NCBI GenBank assembly: GCA_034667525.1
Contig: JAXDJO010000017.1
Span: 62,001-126,000, forward strand
Source of the DNA: DATAPE01 sp034667525
GTDB taxonomy: Bacteria; Actinomycetota; CADDZG01; WHSQ01
DNA: 64,000 nucleotides
Direction of reading: 5' to 3'
Positions 8,843-17,065 of the stretch are shown one piece after another (the stretch's first letter is position 1; the number at the start of each line of letters is the position of its first letter). A program made the position numbers and the translations under genes. The notes under the pieces were generated by a model. It worked only from the letters and a program-made list of their open reading frames with translations, did not search any database and was not told the origin of the DNA.

Positions 8843-10129
8843 TTGAGCGAGATTGCAGCGGTGCGCGGCCGCGAGGTCCTCGACTCGCGCGGCAATCCCA
8901 CCGTCGAGGTGGATGTCGTGCTGGCCACGGGAGCCAGTGGCCGGGCAACGGTCCCCTCGGGCGCGTCCACGGGGGCCGGGGAGGCGCTCGAGCTGCGCGA
9001 CGGAGGGCCGCGCTACCGGGGACGCGGGGTGGTGAAGGCGGTGGAGAACGTCAACGGGACCATCGCGGAGGCTCTGCTGGGGCGCGAATCCTCAGATCAG
9101 CGAGCGATCGACTACGCCCTCATCGACCTCGACTCCAGCGATCACAAGTCCGCGCTCGGGGCCAATGCGATCCTCGGGGTCTCGCTCGCCGTGGCCCACG
9201 CTTCCGCCCAGGAGCTGGACCTCCCCTTATTTAGGTACATCGGAGGGGTGGATGCTCATTTGCTGCCGGTTCCCCTGTTGAACGTTTTGAACGGGGGAGC
9301 GCACGCCGACAATTCGGTGGATCTTCAGGAGTTCATGCTCGTGCCTCTCGGCGCGGGCACTTTCGGAGAGGCTCTGGAGTGGGGATCCAACACCTACCAC
9401 TCCCTGAAAAAGATCATCGACGACCGCGGGATGTCGACCGGCGTCGGAGACGAGGGCGGCTTTGCACCAGATCTCGCCAGCAACTCGGAGGCGCCGCAAC
9501 TGCTGCTCGAGGCGATAGAGGCGGCCGGATACGAACCCGGGAGCGAGGTGGCCATCGCGCTGGACCCGGCGGCATCTGAGATTCGCGATGGCGATTCGTA
9601 CCGCCTTGCCTCCGAGAGCCGCACCTTATCGAGTGAAGGACTGGTCGATCTGTGGGAAGAGTGGCTTGCCCAGTACCCGATCGTCTCCATCGAGGACGGT
9701 ATGGCCGAGGACGATTGGGAGGGATGGTCGCTCCTGACGAAGCGGCTCGGAGATCGTGTCCAGCTCATCGGGGACGACGTCTTCGTCACCGATCAGGAGT
9801 TGCTCCAGAACGGTATCGATGAAGGCGTCGGGAACTCGATCCTGATCAAACCGAACCAGATCGGCACTCTTACCGAGACACTGGACTGCGTGCGGGTCGC
9901 GCAGCGCTCCGCTTACACGACGGTCATCTCCCACCGCAGCGGCGAAACCGAAGATTCGACGGTAGCGGATATCGCCGTCGGCACGAACGCTGGTCAGATC
10001 AAGGCGGGAGCTCCGGCCCGAGGAGAGCGAACGGCGAAGTACAACCAGCTCCTGCGGATAGAGGACGTGCTGGGTGATTCGGCGCGGTATGCCGGAAGAA
10101 GCGCATTCAAGAGAAACAGATCGCAGTGA
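8843..10129 (+). CDS. eno: Enolase (phosphopyruvate hydratase)
   Basis: Interconverts 2-phosphoglycerate and phosphoenolpyruvate in glycolysis and gluconeogenesis. All hallmarks are visible: VRGREVLDSRGNPTVEVDV at the N terminus, SGASTGAGEALELRD, the metal ligand region SIEDGMAEDDWEGW (about residue 281), the signature LIKPNQIGTLTET (about 334) and SHRSGETEDSTVAD (about 364). I place the start at TTG 8843, which has GGAGGAG seven bases upstream and gives 428 residues, normal for the family; the GTG at 8825 would lie in front of this site. The stop overlaps the next start by four bases (GTGA). Confidence 0.97.
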   Translation: MSEIAAVRGREVLDSRGNPTVEVDVVLATGASGRATVPSGASTGAGEALELRDGGPRYRGRGVVKAVENVNGTIAEALLGRESSDQRAIDYALIDLDSSDHKSALGANAILGVSLAVAHASAQELDLPLFRYIGGVDAHLLPVPLLNVLNGGAHADNSVDLQEFMLVPLGAGTFGEALEWGSNTYHSLKKIIDDRGMSTGVGDEGGFAPDLASNSEAPQLLLEAIEAAGYEPGSEVAIALDPAASEIRDGDSYRLASESRTLSSEGLVDLWEEWLAQYPIVSIEDGMAEDDWEGWSLLTKRLGDRVQLIGDDVFVTDQELLQNGIDEGVGNSILIKPNQIGTLTETLDCVRVAQRSAYTTVISHRSGETEDSTVADIAVGTNAGQIKAGAPARGERTAKYNQLLRIEDVLGDSARYAGRSAFKRNRSQ

Positions 10130-10542
10130 CGGCCTCTCAACGCCGGCGGTTCCGGCTCCCACGCTTCGGTATCGGTGCTCAAGTGATCGCACTGGTACTC
10201 GTGCTGGGATTGGTCAGCGCCATGGCGATCCAGCCGACGCGGGAGCTTCTGGCGCAGCAACGCCGCATCAGCGCGACGTCTCAGGAGCTGCATAAGACCC
10301 AACAGGTCAACCAAAACTTGGATCAGCGGATCGCGCGGCTCAACAATCCGGACTTCATCGAGCAACAAGCACGGGCGGAGATCGGATTGGTCCGTCCCGG
10401 GGAGATTGCCTACGTCGTCATGCCGCAGCCGCACAAGGGCCGCAATCATCCCAAAGGCAACCACTCGTCAAAGAAGCAGCACAAGACTGCCCCTCCACAG
10501 CAGGGCGCGATAAGGGGGTTCCTGAACTTCCTTGGCCTGTAG
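10126..10542 (+). CDS. FtsB/DivIC-like septum formation initiator
   Basis: A 138-residue bitopic membrane protein: basic cytoplasmic N terminus, one membrane segment (about residues 18-36), a short extracytoplasmic coiled coil (QQRRISATSQELHKTQQVNQ) and then the family ending NNPDFIEQQARAEIGLVRPGE. FtsB/DivIC proteins join FtsL and FtsQ/DivIB in the divisome. The His/Lys/Gln-rich tail to the C terminus is unusual but common in actinobacterial versions. It overlaps eno by GTGA, which is the standard actinobacterial neighbourhood and supports the call. Confidence 0.9.
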   Translation: MTASQRRRFRLPRFGIGAQVIALVLVLGLVSAMAIQPTRELLAQQRRISATSQELHKTQQVNQNLDQRIARLNNPDFIEQQARAEIGLVRPGEIAYVVMPQPHKGRNHPKGNHSSKKQHKTAPPQQGAIRGFLNFLGL

Positions 10543-10553
10543 CCTCGGCGGCG

Positions 10554-11051
10554 ATGGAGCTTCAGCACTCGCAGCAGGATGAGCGGATCGCCCAGGCGCA
10601 ACTGGGCCGGTCTCTGCGCGGCAGATGGGCGGTGGCAAAACGGTGTCATCTCGAAATGCCGATGGTCATCGAGAACCATCCCCGCACGGATGACGGAGCT
10701 CCCTTTCCCACGCTTTTCTGGCTGACGTGCCCGCTGTTGGTGAAGAGGGCGAGCCGCCTCGAGTCCGAGGGCTGGATGGCGACGATGAACGAGCAGCTGG
10801 AAGCATCGCCACCTCTCAAGCGCCGGTTTGGAGACGCCCTTCGTCGATACGCCGCGCGCCGGGAGGCTCATGAGAGGCTCGACAACGCCGCGCCTCCGGG
10901 CGGCGGCCCCGATCGGGTCAAGTGCCTGCATGCGCACCTTGCGCACGAGCTCGCACAGCCGCCCAACCCGGTAGGCGCCGCCTCGCTTGCCCGGACCGGC
11001 TGGCCCGATTGCGTGGCACCCTGCGTGCCCGCCGCAGAGATAGGACGTTGA
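10554..11051 (+). CDS. DUF501 family protein
   Basis: A 165-residue protein of the DUF501 family, conserved in actinobacteria between the septum initiator and the exopolyphosphatase gene, exactly as here. Conserved pieces include VAKRCHLEMPMVIENHPRTDDGAPFPTLFWLTCP near residues 27-60 and SRLESEGWM. There is no signal peptide or membrane segment. One His and several Cys residues are conserved in the family, but no activity is known to me. Starts 11 bases after the previous stop; the next gene begins two bases after its stop, so this is one operon. Confidence 0.85.
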   Translation: MELQHSQQDERIAQAQLGRSLRGRWAVAKRCHLEMPMVIENHPRTDDGAPFPTLFWLTCPLLVKRASRLESEGWMATMNEQLEASPPLKRRFGDALRRYAARREAHERLDNAAPPGGGPDRVKCLHAHLAHELAQPPNPVGAASLARTGWPDCVAPCVPAAEIGR

Positions 11052-11052
11052 G

Positions 11053-11976
11053 GTGAGCCCCGGCACGAGGGTCGCCGCCATCGACGTGGGCACCAACTCC
11101 ACGCGTCTCCTCGTGGCCGAGGAACATCCCGATGCGTTCCGAACGATCGAGCGGCGTATGACCATCACCCGCCTCGGTCAGGGTGTGGATCGGACCCGGA
11201 TTTTGCAGGCGGCGGCCCTGAAAAGGACATTGTCGGTCGTTGCGGATTACGCCGCCAGTTGCGGAGAGCTCGGAGTCACTCGCATGCGCGTCACGGGCAC
11301 CTCGGCGGTGCGCGACGCAGAGAATCGAAACGAGTTCTTTGACGGAGTGAAGAAGCTGACGGGCCAACCGCCGGAACTGCTGACAGGTGAAGCCGAGGCG
11401 CGAGCGACGTTCCTGGGGGTTCGCTCCGATCTCTTCGATGAAGGCCCGGTTCTCGTCGTCGACATCGGAGGCGGGTCTACGGAGTTGATCTACGGAACGC
11501 ATGAACCGGAGCGCTTGGTCTCGCTGGACCTCGGCTGCGTCCGCATGTTCGAGAAACATCTTGATTCAGACCCACCCCGGCCAGAAGAGCTCGACGCCCT
11601 TCGCGCCGACGTGGGGGAACGGTTAGCCGCGGCGAAGCCTGGGCTGCACAGCGCACCCGGCACACCGCTCGTGGGCGTGGCCGGCACCGTCACTCAACTC
11701 GCCACCCTTAAGGCCGGTTTGCCCGCGGAGGATCCGGAGCTGGTGCATCACTCGGTTCTCACCCATGGGGACGTCCGGCGTCTCGCCCGGCGTCTCGAGA
11801 CGCTTCCTTTCGAGAAAAGGAGCCGCATCAAGGGACTGGAGCCGGGAAGGGCCGACGTGATCGTTGCGGGAGCCGAGATCCTGCAGGTCGTGATGGAGAC
11901 TTTCGATGCCGCCGAGATCCTGGTTTCGGAAAAGGACATCCTGGACGGTTTGGTGCTGCAGTTGCTCGCTTCGTGA
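11053..11976 (+). CDS. Ppx/GppA phosphatase (exopolyphosphatase / pppGpp hydrolase family)
   Basis: A 307-residue short-form Ppx/GppA protein with the ASKHA ATPase fold. It shows the phosphate-1 motif AAIDVGTNSTRLLV at residues 8-21, RVTGTSAVRDAENR, and the phosphate-2 motif VVDIGGGSTELIYG near 135, followed by a third glycine motif GVAGTVTQLATL. It lacks the C-terminal HD-like domain of long E. coli versions, which is normal for actinobacterial Ppx1/Ppx2. It should cut inorganic polyphosphate or pppGpp; which one cannot be told from sequence. Start is GTG directly behind the DUF501 stop. Confidence 0.92.
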   Translation: MSPGTRVAAIDVGTNSTRLLVAEEHPDAFRTIERRMTITRLGQGVDRTRILQAAALKRTLSVVADYAASCGELGVTRMRVTGTSAVRDAENRNEFFDGVKKLTGQPPELLTGEAEARATFLGVRSDLFDEGPVLVVDIGGGSTELIYGTHEPERLVSLDLGCVRMFEKHLDSDPPRPEELDALRADVGERLAAAKPGLHSAPGTPLVGVAGTVTQLATLKAGLPAEDPELVHHSVLTHGDVRRLARRLETLPFEKRSRIKGLEPGRADVIVAGAEILQVVMETFDAAEILVSEKDILDGLVLQLLAS

Positions 11977-12028
11977 ATGCGGCGGATCGCGTTGGAGGCG
12001 CCGCTTGCGCGTGCGATAGCTTGATTTC

Positions 12029-13975
12029 GTGACTGGATACGTTTGGGAACCAACTCCCGCCTACGTCGAGAACGCCAACGTGACCCGTTTCATGCGGCGT
12101 TACGGCATAGCCGATTTCTACGAGTTGGTGCAACGCTCGCAGGACGACATCGAATGGTTCTGGGATGCGGTGGTCGAAGACCTCGGCATCGATTTCTTCC
12201 GGCCCTACCAGCAGGTGCTGGATGACTCGAAGGGCCCTCAGTGGCCGAGGTGGTTCGTGGGGGGCCGGATCAATCTGGCGTACAACTGCGTCGACCGCCA
12301 TGCGGCGAGCGCCGACAGAAGCCAATCCCATGCGCTCCTGTGGGAGGGCGAGGACGGCGCGATCCGAGACCTCGACTACGCGGAGCTCGCTGCAGAGGTA
12401 GCCAGAGCTGCCAGCGGCCTGCTCGCTCTAGGCGTCACTGAGGGAGACACGGTGGGCGTTTACATGCCGATGGTCCCAGAGGCGGTAATCGCGATGTACG
12501 CCTGCGCCAACATCGGAGCGATCTACCTCCCGATCTTCTCGGGCTTCGGAGCACCCGCCATCGCCACGCGTTTGAACGACGCGCAGGCGAGAGTATTGAT
12601 CACCGCCGACGGGTTCTACCGGCGAGGGCAGAAGATCGCCATGAAAGCCAACGCCGATGATGCGGTGGCGGCCTCTCCTTCGGTTGAGCACGTGGTCGTA
12701 TTCAATCGTTTTGGAGGCGAAGCCTTCGAATGCCCCATGGGCGCGCGCGATGTGAGCTGGCGGGAGGCTTTCGGGGATCGTTCGCCGCAGTGTCCGCCGG
12801 CCGAGCTGGATCCGGAGGCGCCTTTCATGATCGCCTATACCTCCGGAACGACCGGCACGCCGAAGGGCAGCGTTCACGTTCACGGTGGCTTCTTGGTGAA
12901 GATCGCTCAAGAGGTCGCGTACCAGCTCGATGTCACGCCCAACGATGTTCTCTATTGGGTCACCGACATGGGCTGGATCATGGGTCCGCTCGAGATCGTG
13001 GGGGGCCATGCAGCGGGTGCTTGTGTGTTCATGTACGAGGGCGCGCCCAACTATCCGCATGCAGACCGCTTGTGGTCGATGATCGAGCGCCACGAGATCA
13101 GCGTGCTGGGCATCTCCCCGACTCTGATCCGAGCGTTGATGCCGGCGGGGAAAGACGCAGTGCGTGCACACGATCTCTCGACACTGAGGATCTTGGGATC
13201 GACGGGCGAGCCATGGAATCCCGAGCCTTATCGATGGTTCTCCGAAGTGGTTGGTGGTGGCCGCTGCCCCATCATGAACCTGTCCGGCGGGACCGAAGTA
13301 GGCGCGTGTTTCCTGGGGCAGTCACCGGTCATACCAACCAAATCGTGCTCTCTCGGCACCCCATCTCTGGGGATGGCGATGGATGTGTACGACTCCGAGG
13401 GAAGACCCGTGCGCGGAGAGGTCGGCGAGCTCGTGTGTACCAAGCCCTGGCCTTCACAGACCCGCGGCTTCTGGAAGAACCCACAGCGCTATATCGACAC
13501 CTACTGGTCCCGCTGGCCGGGGGTCTGGGTCCACGGCGACTGGGCGTCGATTGACCAAGATGGATTCTGGTTCCTGCACGGACGTTCCGATGACACGATC
13601 AACGTGGCGGGCAAGCGCATCGGACCGGCCGAGTACGAGTCCGCAGCGGTTGATCATCCTGCGGTGGTGGAATGCGCCGCGGTTGGGATCCCCGACGAGG
13701 TCAAAGGGGAGGCCGTTTGGTGCTTCTGCATCCTCAGGCCGGGAGTAGATCCGAGCGACGACCTTCGCGCTGAGATCAAAAAGGTGATCGCCACCGAGCT
13801 CGGCAAGGCTTTTACACCTTCTCAGATCAGGTTCGTAGAAGAGCTTCCCAAGACGCGTTCGGCCAAGATCCTTCGGCGAGCGATCAAAGCGAAGGTGTTG
13901 GGGGAGGACCCCGGTGACATGTCCTCCTTGGAGAACCCAAGCGCGCTCGAAGCTATCGAGAAGTCGCTGAGGTGA
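12029..13975 (+). CDS. Acetyl-CoA synthetase-like acyl-CoA synthetase (AMP-forming)
   Basis: A 648-residue ANL-superfamily enzyme that activates a short carboxylic acid with ATP to acyl-AMP and then acyl-CoA. It has the ACAS N-terminal region (WEPTPAYVENANVTRFM), the P-loop AYTSGTTGTPKGSVHVHGG near residue 269, the acetate-type motif MNLSGGTEVGACFLGQ, GDWASIDQDGFWFLHGRSDDTI, and the C-terminal catalytic lysine region TRSAKILRRAIKA near 614. Length and order match AcsA-type enzymes, but the substrate-pocket segment (WVTDMGWIMGP) differs from classical AcsA, so propionate or another acid is possible. GTG start; coupled to the next gene by GTGA. Confidence 0.9.
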   Translation: MTGYVWEPTPAYVENANVTRFMRRYGIADFYELVQRSQDDIEWFWDAVVEDLGIDFFRPYQQVLDDSKGPQWPRWFVGGRINLAYNCVDRHAASADRSQSHALLWEGEDGAIRDLDYAELAAEVARAASGLLALGVTEGDTVGVYMPMVPEAVIAMYACANIGAIYLPIFSGFGAPAIATRLNDAQARVLITADGFYRRGQKIAMKANADDAVAASPSVEHVVVFNRFGGEAFECPMGARDVSWREAFGDRSPQCPPAELDPEAPFMIAYTSGTTGTPKGSVHVHGGFLVKIAQEVAYQLDVTPNDVLYWVTDMGWIMGPLEIVGGHAAGACVFMYEGAPNYPHADRLWSMIERHEISVLGISPTLIRALMPAGKDAVRAHDLSTLRILGSTGEPWNPEPYRWFSEVVGGGRCPIMNLSGGTEVGACFLGQSPVIPTKSCSLGTPSLGMAMDVYDSEGRPVRGEVGELVCTKPWPSQTRGFWKNPQRYIDTYWSRWPGVWVHGDWASIDQDGFWFLHGRSDDTINVAGKRIGPAEYESAAVDHPAVVECAAVGIPDEVKGEAVWCFCILRPGVDPSDDLRAEIKKVIATELGKAFTPSQIRFVEELPKTRSAKILRRAIKAKVLGEDPGDMSSLENPSALEAIEKSLR

Positions 13976-14580
13976 CGGTATTCTTGCTCGTCCGTCACGC
14001 GGTCACTTCCCACACCGGTCACAAGCTCACGGGTTGGGCCCCCGGCGTGCATCTCAGTGAAGGTGGCCGGGCCCAAGCGGAGGCGGTTGCGGAACGACTG
14101 GCGAACGCTCCCATCAAAGCGATCTACTCGAGTCCCATCGATCGCACGCTGGAGACTGCGCAAGCGGTCGCAGCCAAACACCGGCTTGAGGTGCAAGTGC
14201 TGGATGCTATCGGCGAGGTCCAGTACGGCGCGTGGACGAACCGATCGCTGAAATCCCTGGCCCGAACCAAGCTCTGGATCAAGATTCAGAGGTTTCCTTC
14301 CGGGGCGAGGTTCCCCCAGGGAGAGACGCTCCGTGAGGTGCAGGCCCGGGCGTTGGGAGAGCTCGAGAGGATTCAGGCTCGTCACCCCAAACAGCTCGTG
14401 TGCGTGGTATCCCATGCCGACGTGATCAAACTGGTGGTTGCTCATTATCTGGGGGTGCACATCGATCTGTTTCAGAGGATCGCCATAGGACCGGCTTCTG
14501 TGTCTGCGATCGCCGTCGGCGAAGAAGGTCCGATGGTCCTGTCGGTCAACGCCGGCGCCCCCGCGGTGGCTCCGGTATGA
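13972..14580 (+). CDS. Histidine phosphatase family protein (MSMEG_4193 type)
   Basis: A 202-residue phosphoglycerate-mutase-like phosphatase. Catalytic features are LLVRHAVTSHTG at the N terminus (His of RHA), SSPIDRTLETAQA with the second arginine, a Glu in GEVQYGAW, and the C-terminal VSHADVIKLVVAHYLG. Actinobacterial members of this type sit beside DUF3090 and an SCO1664-type gene, as here, and the set tends to occur near mycothiol genes; the substrate is unknown. The start overlaps the synthetase stop by four bases and its own stop overlaps the DUF3090 start (ATGA), so translation is coupled. Confidence 0.9.
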   Translation: MTVFLLVRHAVTSHTGHKLTGWAPGVHLSEGGRAQAEAVAERLANAPIKAIYSSPIDRTLETAQAVAAKHRLEVQVLDAIGEVQYGAWTNRSLKSLARTKLWIKIQRFPSGARFPQGETLREVQARALGELERIQARHPKQLVCVVSHADVIKLVVAHYLGVHIDLFQRIAIGPASVSAIAVGEEGPMVLSVNAGAPAVAPV

Positions 14581-15113
14581 ATCAAGATCTGATCCCCGAG
14601 ATCTTCACCGCGGACTACATGGGCCGTCCCGGAGCGCGGGTCTTCTACATCCAGGCACGAGGCGACTTCGGAAGTCAGGCCTACCTCGTCGAAAAGCAGC
14701 AGGTTGCGGTGCTGGCCGACAAGCTCAGGGAGCTGTTGGTGATGGTCGATCCCGCCGACACCGTGGCAGGAGCGGAACCCGCCAGAGATCCCGCCCTCCA
14801 GCTCCTGGAGCCGGTGGAGCCGGAGTGGCGCATAGGGATGATGGGACTCACATACGAAGAGACAGAAGAGCTGGTGTTGGTGCTGGTTCGCCCTGTCGAC
14901 GAGCAGACTCCGGACGAGGAGCCGACACTCGAAGATGACGACGACGGACCGGGGGTCCAATTCCACCTGCGCCGCGATCAGGTGCGCGCGTTCATCCTTC
15001 ATGCACTTGCCGTGGTCGCAGAGGGCCGGCCCCTGTGCCAACTGTGCGGGCTGCCGATAGATCCCGACGGTCACATATGCCCCGCATCCAACGGGCATCG
15101 CATCATGAGCTAG
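14577..15113 (+). CDS. DUF3090 family protein
   Basis: A 178-residue actinobacterial protein. After a variable start comes the conserved RVFYIQARGDFGSQAYLVEKQQ and the helix VAVLADKLRELL, then an acidic middle (EEPTLEDDDDG), RRDQVRAFILHA, and a C-terminal zinc-finger-like end CQLCGLPIDPDGHIC. Four Cys/His ligands there could bind one metal. The frame is open upstream inside the phosphatase gene, but the ATG in the ATGA overlap at 14577 starts exactly where the family starts. Function unknown; context ties it to its two conserved neighbours. Confidence 0.88.
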   Translation: MNQDLIPEIFTADYMGRPGARVFYIQARGDFGSQAYLVEKQQVAVLADKLRELLVMVDPADTVAGAEPARDPALQLLEPVEPEWRIGMMGLTYEETEELVLVLVRPVDEQTPDEEPTLEDDDDGPGVQFHLRRDQVRAFILHALAVVAEGRPLCQLCGLPIDPDGHICPASNGHRIMS

Positions 15114-15116
15114 TCG

Positions 15117-15836
15117 TTGACCCAACTGACGGGAACCTCAGAGATCCTCGAACAGGGAGAGGTCGAAGTACTCGGCCTCCTTCCGTATTCCTCCAACTAC
15201 ACGTTCTTAGCGCGCCTTCGCTCCGAGGATGCCGAGACCTTTGCCGTCTACAAACCGGAGCGGGGCGAACGGCCTCTGTGGGATTTCCCTCCCGGGACGC
15301 TTGCCGCGCGCGAGGTGGCGTCCTTTCGAGTAAGCGAAGCTGCCGGGTGGGGCATCGTGCCTCCCACGGTGCTGCGCGAGGACGCTCCCCTCGGGCCGGG
15401 CTCGCTCCAGTTGTTCGTCGAGCATGACCCGGACGTTCACTATCTGACGTTGATGCAGCAGCGCTTAGAAGACTTTCGGATCTTCGCCGCGCTCGATGTG
15501 GTCATCAACAACGCCGACCGGAAGGCCGGCCACGTACTCCAGGACGCAGAGGGCCGCGTCTGGGCAGTCGACCACGGCTTGACCTTCCACACCGAGCCGA
15601 AGCTGCGTACGGTTATTTGGCAGTTCGCCGAGGAGCCGTTGGGCGATCCGCTCCGTAACCAGCTCGACCGCCTGGGAACGGAGCTTGCACGCTCCGGGGG
15701 CGTGGGCGACGAGCTTGCGAACCTCCTATCGCCCGGGGAGTCTGCCGCGACGCTCGCTCGTGTCGAGACGCTGCTCGTCGATGATTGCTTCCCGGCGCCG
15801 GGTTCGGAGCGGCCGCTGCCGTGGCCGCTTATCTAA
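15117..15836 (+). CDS. SCO1664 family protein (PI3/PI4-kinase-like fold)
   Basis: A 239-residue member of the actinobacterial SCO1664 family, distantly related to the C-terminal part of phosphatidylinositol 3/4-kinases. Kinase-like marks are AVYKPERGERPLWDFPPGTL (lysine and phosphate-binding loop), the catalytic-type region ALDVVINNADRKAGHVL with Asn-Asp-Arg, and VWAVDHGLTFH, where the Asp-His-Gly resembles a DFG metal site. It begins at TTG three bases after DUF3090; no GTG or ATG fits better. It closes the conserved three-gene set. Whether it phosphorylates a protein or small molecule is unknown. Confidence 0.88.
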   Translation: MTQLTGTSEILEQGEVEVLGLLPYSSNYTFLARLRSEDAETFAVYKPERGERPLWDFPPGTLAAREVASFRVSEAAGWGIVPPTVLREDAPLGPGSLQLFVEHDPDVHYLTLMQQRLEDFRIFAALDVVINNADRKAGHVLQDAEGRVWAVDHGLTFHTEPKLRTVIWQFAEEPLGDPLRNQLDRLGTELARSGGVGDELANLLSPGESAATLARVETLLVDDCFPAPGSERPLPWPLI

Positions 15837-15901
15837 GGGGGCTTGTTCGGGAGCTCCGACCCAGCCTTCGATATCGAGCGAGTGCAAGGCAGAATGAATC
15901 A

Positions 15902-15975
15902 GCCCCCGTATCCCAACTGGTAGAGGAAGGTCGCTTAAACCGGCCACAGTGTGGGTTCAAATCCCACCGGGGGCA
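15902..15975 (+). tRNA. tRNA with anticodon UAA but a short (type I) variable loop
   Basis: A complete cloverleaf is readable: acceptor GCCCCCG (15902-15908) with CGGGGGC (15968-15974), D arm with TCC/GGA and GG in the loop, anticodon stem GGTCG/CGGCC with loop CTTAAAC, variable loop ACAGT, T arm GTGGG/CCCAC with loop TTCAAAT, discriminator A; CCA is not encoded. Tertiary pairs expected in a working tRNA are present (T8-A14, A15-T48, G18G19). The anticodon at loop positions 34-36 is TAA, which would read leucine UUA codons. Bacterial tRNA-Leu is class II with a long variable arm, so a five-base variable loop is out of place; this may be a non-canonical tRNA. Confidence 0.82.
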
Positions 15976-16048
15976 CCGAGCGCGCAGCGCGGGCGACCGG
16001 TGGGATCGTCATGCCAGCACGCCCCTTCGTTCGAATCCCACCGGGGGC
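15955..16048 (+). repeat. Displaced copy of the tRNA 3' end (possible attachment site or tRNA remnant)
   Basis: The last 20 bases of the tRNA before the discriminator (15955-15974) recur at 16029-16048 with one change (T-loop TTCAAAT becomes the consensus TTCGAAT). No T-stem 5' strand precedes the second copy, so it is a fragment rather than a second tRNA. The second copy is also the right arm of a 10-base perfect inverted repeat with 15997-16006 (CCGGTGGGAT). Direct repeats of a tRNA 3' end are classic att sites, but only about 55 bases separate the copies and no integrase is in view. Confidence 0.55.
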
Positions 16049-16056
16049 TTTGAAGA

Positions 16057-16446
16057 TTAAGGTTTGAGCTTGCGCCAGCCCCCGGCGCGGTTGTTGGCGA
16101 TGATCCGCTCGAACATTGTGCGCAGCGCGGGCGCGTTTATCTTCTCACCCTCGCGGAAGGCGACGGTTCGACCCGTCTTGTTGTTGTGACCGCCGGTGAT
16201 GATTCCCGCGGGATCGGGAACTATCCCACCGTCGTAGAGGAACACGTTCACGTGATCGCGCGCGGCCAGGAGCGCGCAGATGTTCCCATCCAGCACGAAG
16301 TACGGCTGCACGGTGCGCTTGATCGTCTCCTCTACTTCGGGATCTGCGGTATGGACGAGGTCTCGGACTCGCTGGCATATGTCCTGCTGCCAGGCTGGCA
16401 GGGCAGCGATATAGGCGTCCACGCGGGGGTCACGCTCGTAGCTCAT
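16057..16446 (-). CDS. DUF1801 domain-containing protein (YdhG/YjhT-like fold)
   Basis: A 129-residue protein of the DUF1801 family. Family marks include DPRVDAYIAALPAWQQDICQR, the acidic/lysine turn ADPEVEETIKRTVQPYF and VFLYDGGIVPDPAGIITGG followed by a C-terminal GEKINAPALRTMFERII. Members have a small alpha/beta fold and no proven enzyme activity; some are linked to iron or stress responses. The ATG at 16446 is preferred over the upstream in-frame ATG because a purine-rich GGGAGGGAGAGG lies just before it and the family starts here. It lies downstream of two tiny membrane ORFs on the same strand. Confidence 0.82.
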   Translation of the reverse strand: MSYERDPRVDAYIAALPAWQQDICQRVRDLVHTADPEVEETIKRTVQPYFVLDGNICALLAARDHVNVFLYDGGIVPDPAGIITGGHNNKTGRTVAFREGEKINAPALRTMFERIIANNRAGGWRKLKP

Positions 16447-16499
16447 GGTTGACCTCTCCCTCCCTTCAACGGGTCCGACCTCGAGGCCATGACCGTAGT

Positions 16500-16601
16500 T
16501 CATTCATTTCGGGCGGTCTCCGGTCCCGTTATCCGCTTGAGCAGCGGGAGGGTTGAGGCGATGACCCCGAGGGACGCCACGAGCCCAGCGACGACGATCA
16601 C
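16500..16601 (-). CDS. Putative 33-residue single-span membrane peptide
   Basis: A short frame ending at a TGA (16502-16500) encodes a hydrophobic span (VIVVAGLVASLGVIASTL) followed by a basic KR and a polar tail. GTG at 16601 is the first usable start; GGTGAG lies six bases before it. The frame is open upstream but without another start for more than 100 bases, so a frameshift from the neighbouring ORF at 16622-16945, which also carries a membrane span, is an alternative. No family recognised. Confidence 0.35.
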   Translation of the reverse strand: MIVVAGLVASLGVIASTLPLLKRITGPETARNE

Positions 16602-16621
16602 GTAGTACTCACCGCTTGGAC

Positions 16622-16945
16622 TTACGTTCTCCGTCGCAGGCCTGGATCGCGGTGCCGTTCGCCCTCGAAGGAAGGCCGCCTCGGAACGGCAGCCGTGTCT
16701 TGGGGCGCGTCGATCCCTCGCGGCGCGGGCCGAGTCTGCGCTTGCGGCCCTGAGCTCTGCACTAAGACCCTTCCACCTGGGGTGGTGGCCGTTCGCGTCG
16801 AACGTCGCGCGGGCCGCTGCGCAACGCTTTCGCCGCTCCGCTCGTCGGCCTTATCGACCGACCTCCACAGGACGACCCCGAGGGTGGTCATTGCGCCAAG
16901 GATGGCTAGAGCTTGAAGGAAATCTCCACTCGATCCAGGAATCAT
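16622..16945 (-). CDS. Small membrane protein of unknown function
   Basis: About 107 residues: a short N terminus, one membrane span (FLQALAILGAMTTLGVVLWR, about residues 8-27), then a long Arg/Pro/Ala-rich hydrophilic tail that looks disordered. ATG at 16945 is chosen because GGAGG lies five bases upstream; the ATG four codons earlier overlaps that site. It follows the histidine kinase gene on the same strand after about 120 bases and precedes another membrane-span ORF in a different frame. Not recognised; the tail's composition makes the exact C terminus doubtful. Confidence 0.45.
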   Translation of the reverse strand: MIPGSSGDFLQALAILGAMTTLGVVLWRSVDKADERSGESVAQRPARRSTRTATTPGGRVLVQSSGPQAQTRPAPRGIDAPQDTAAVPRRPSFEGERHRDPGLRRRT

Positions 16946-17065
16946 TCTGTCCTCCATCAGGTAGGTGTGCTCCTCGACTGCTTCCTGTCTACCGGAGAGG
17001 AGTTATGGGACGGTTACGGACAGGAGAGGGGATGGATAAGTCTTCGAGCGGGCAAGGGTCTGCTT

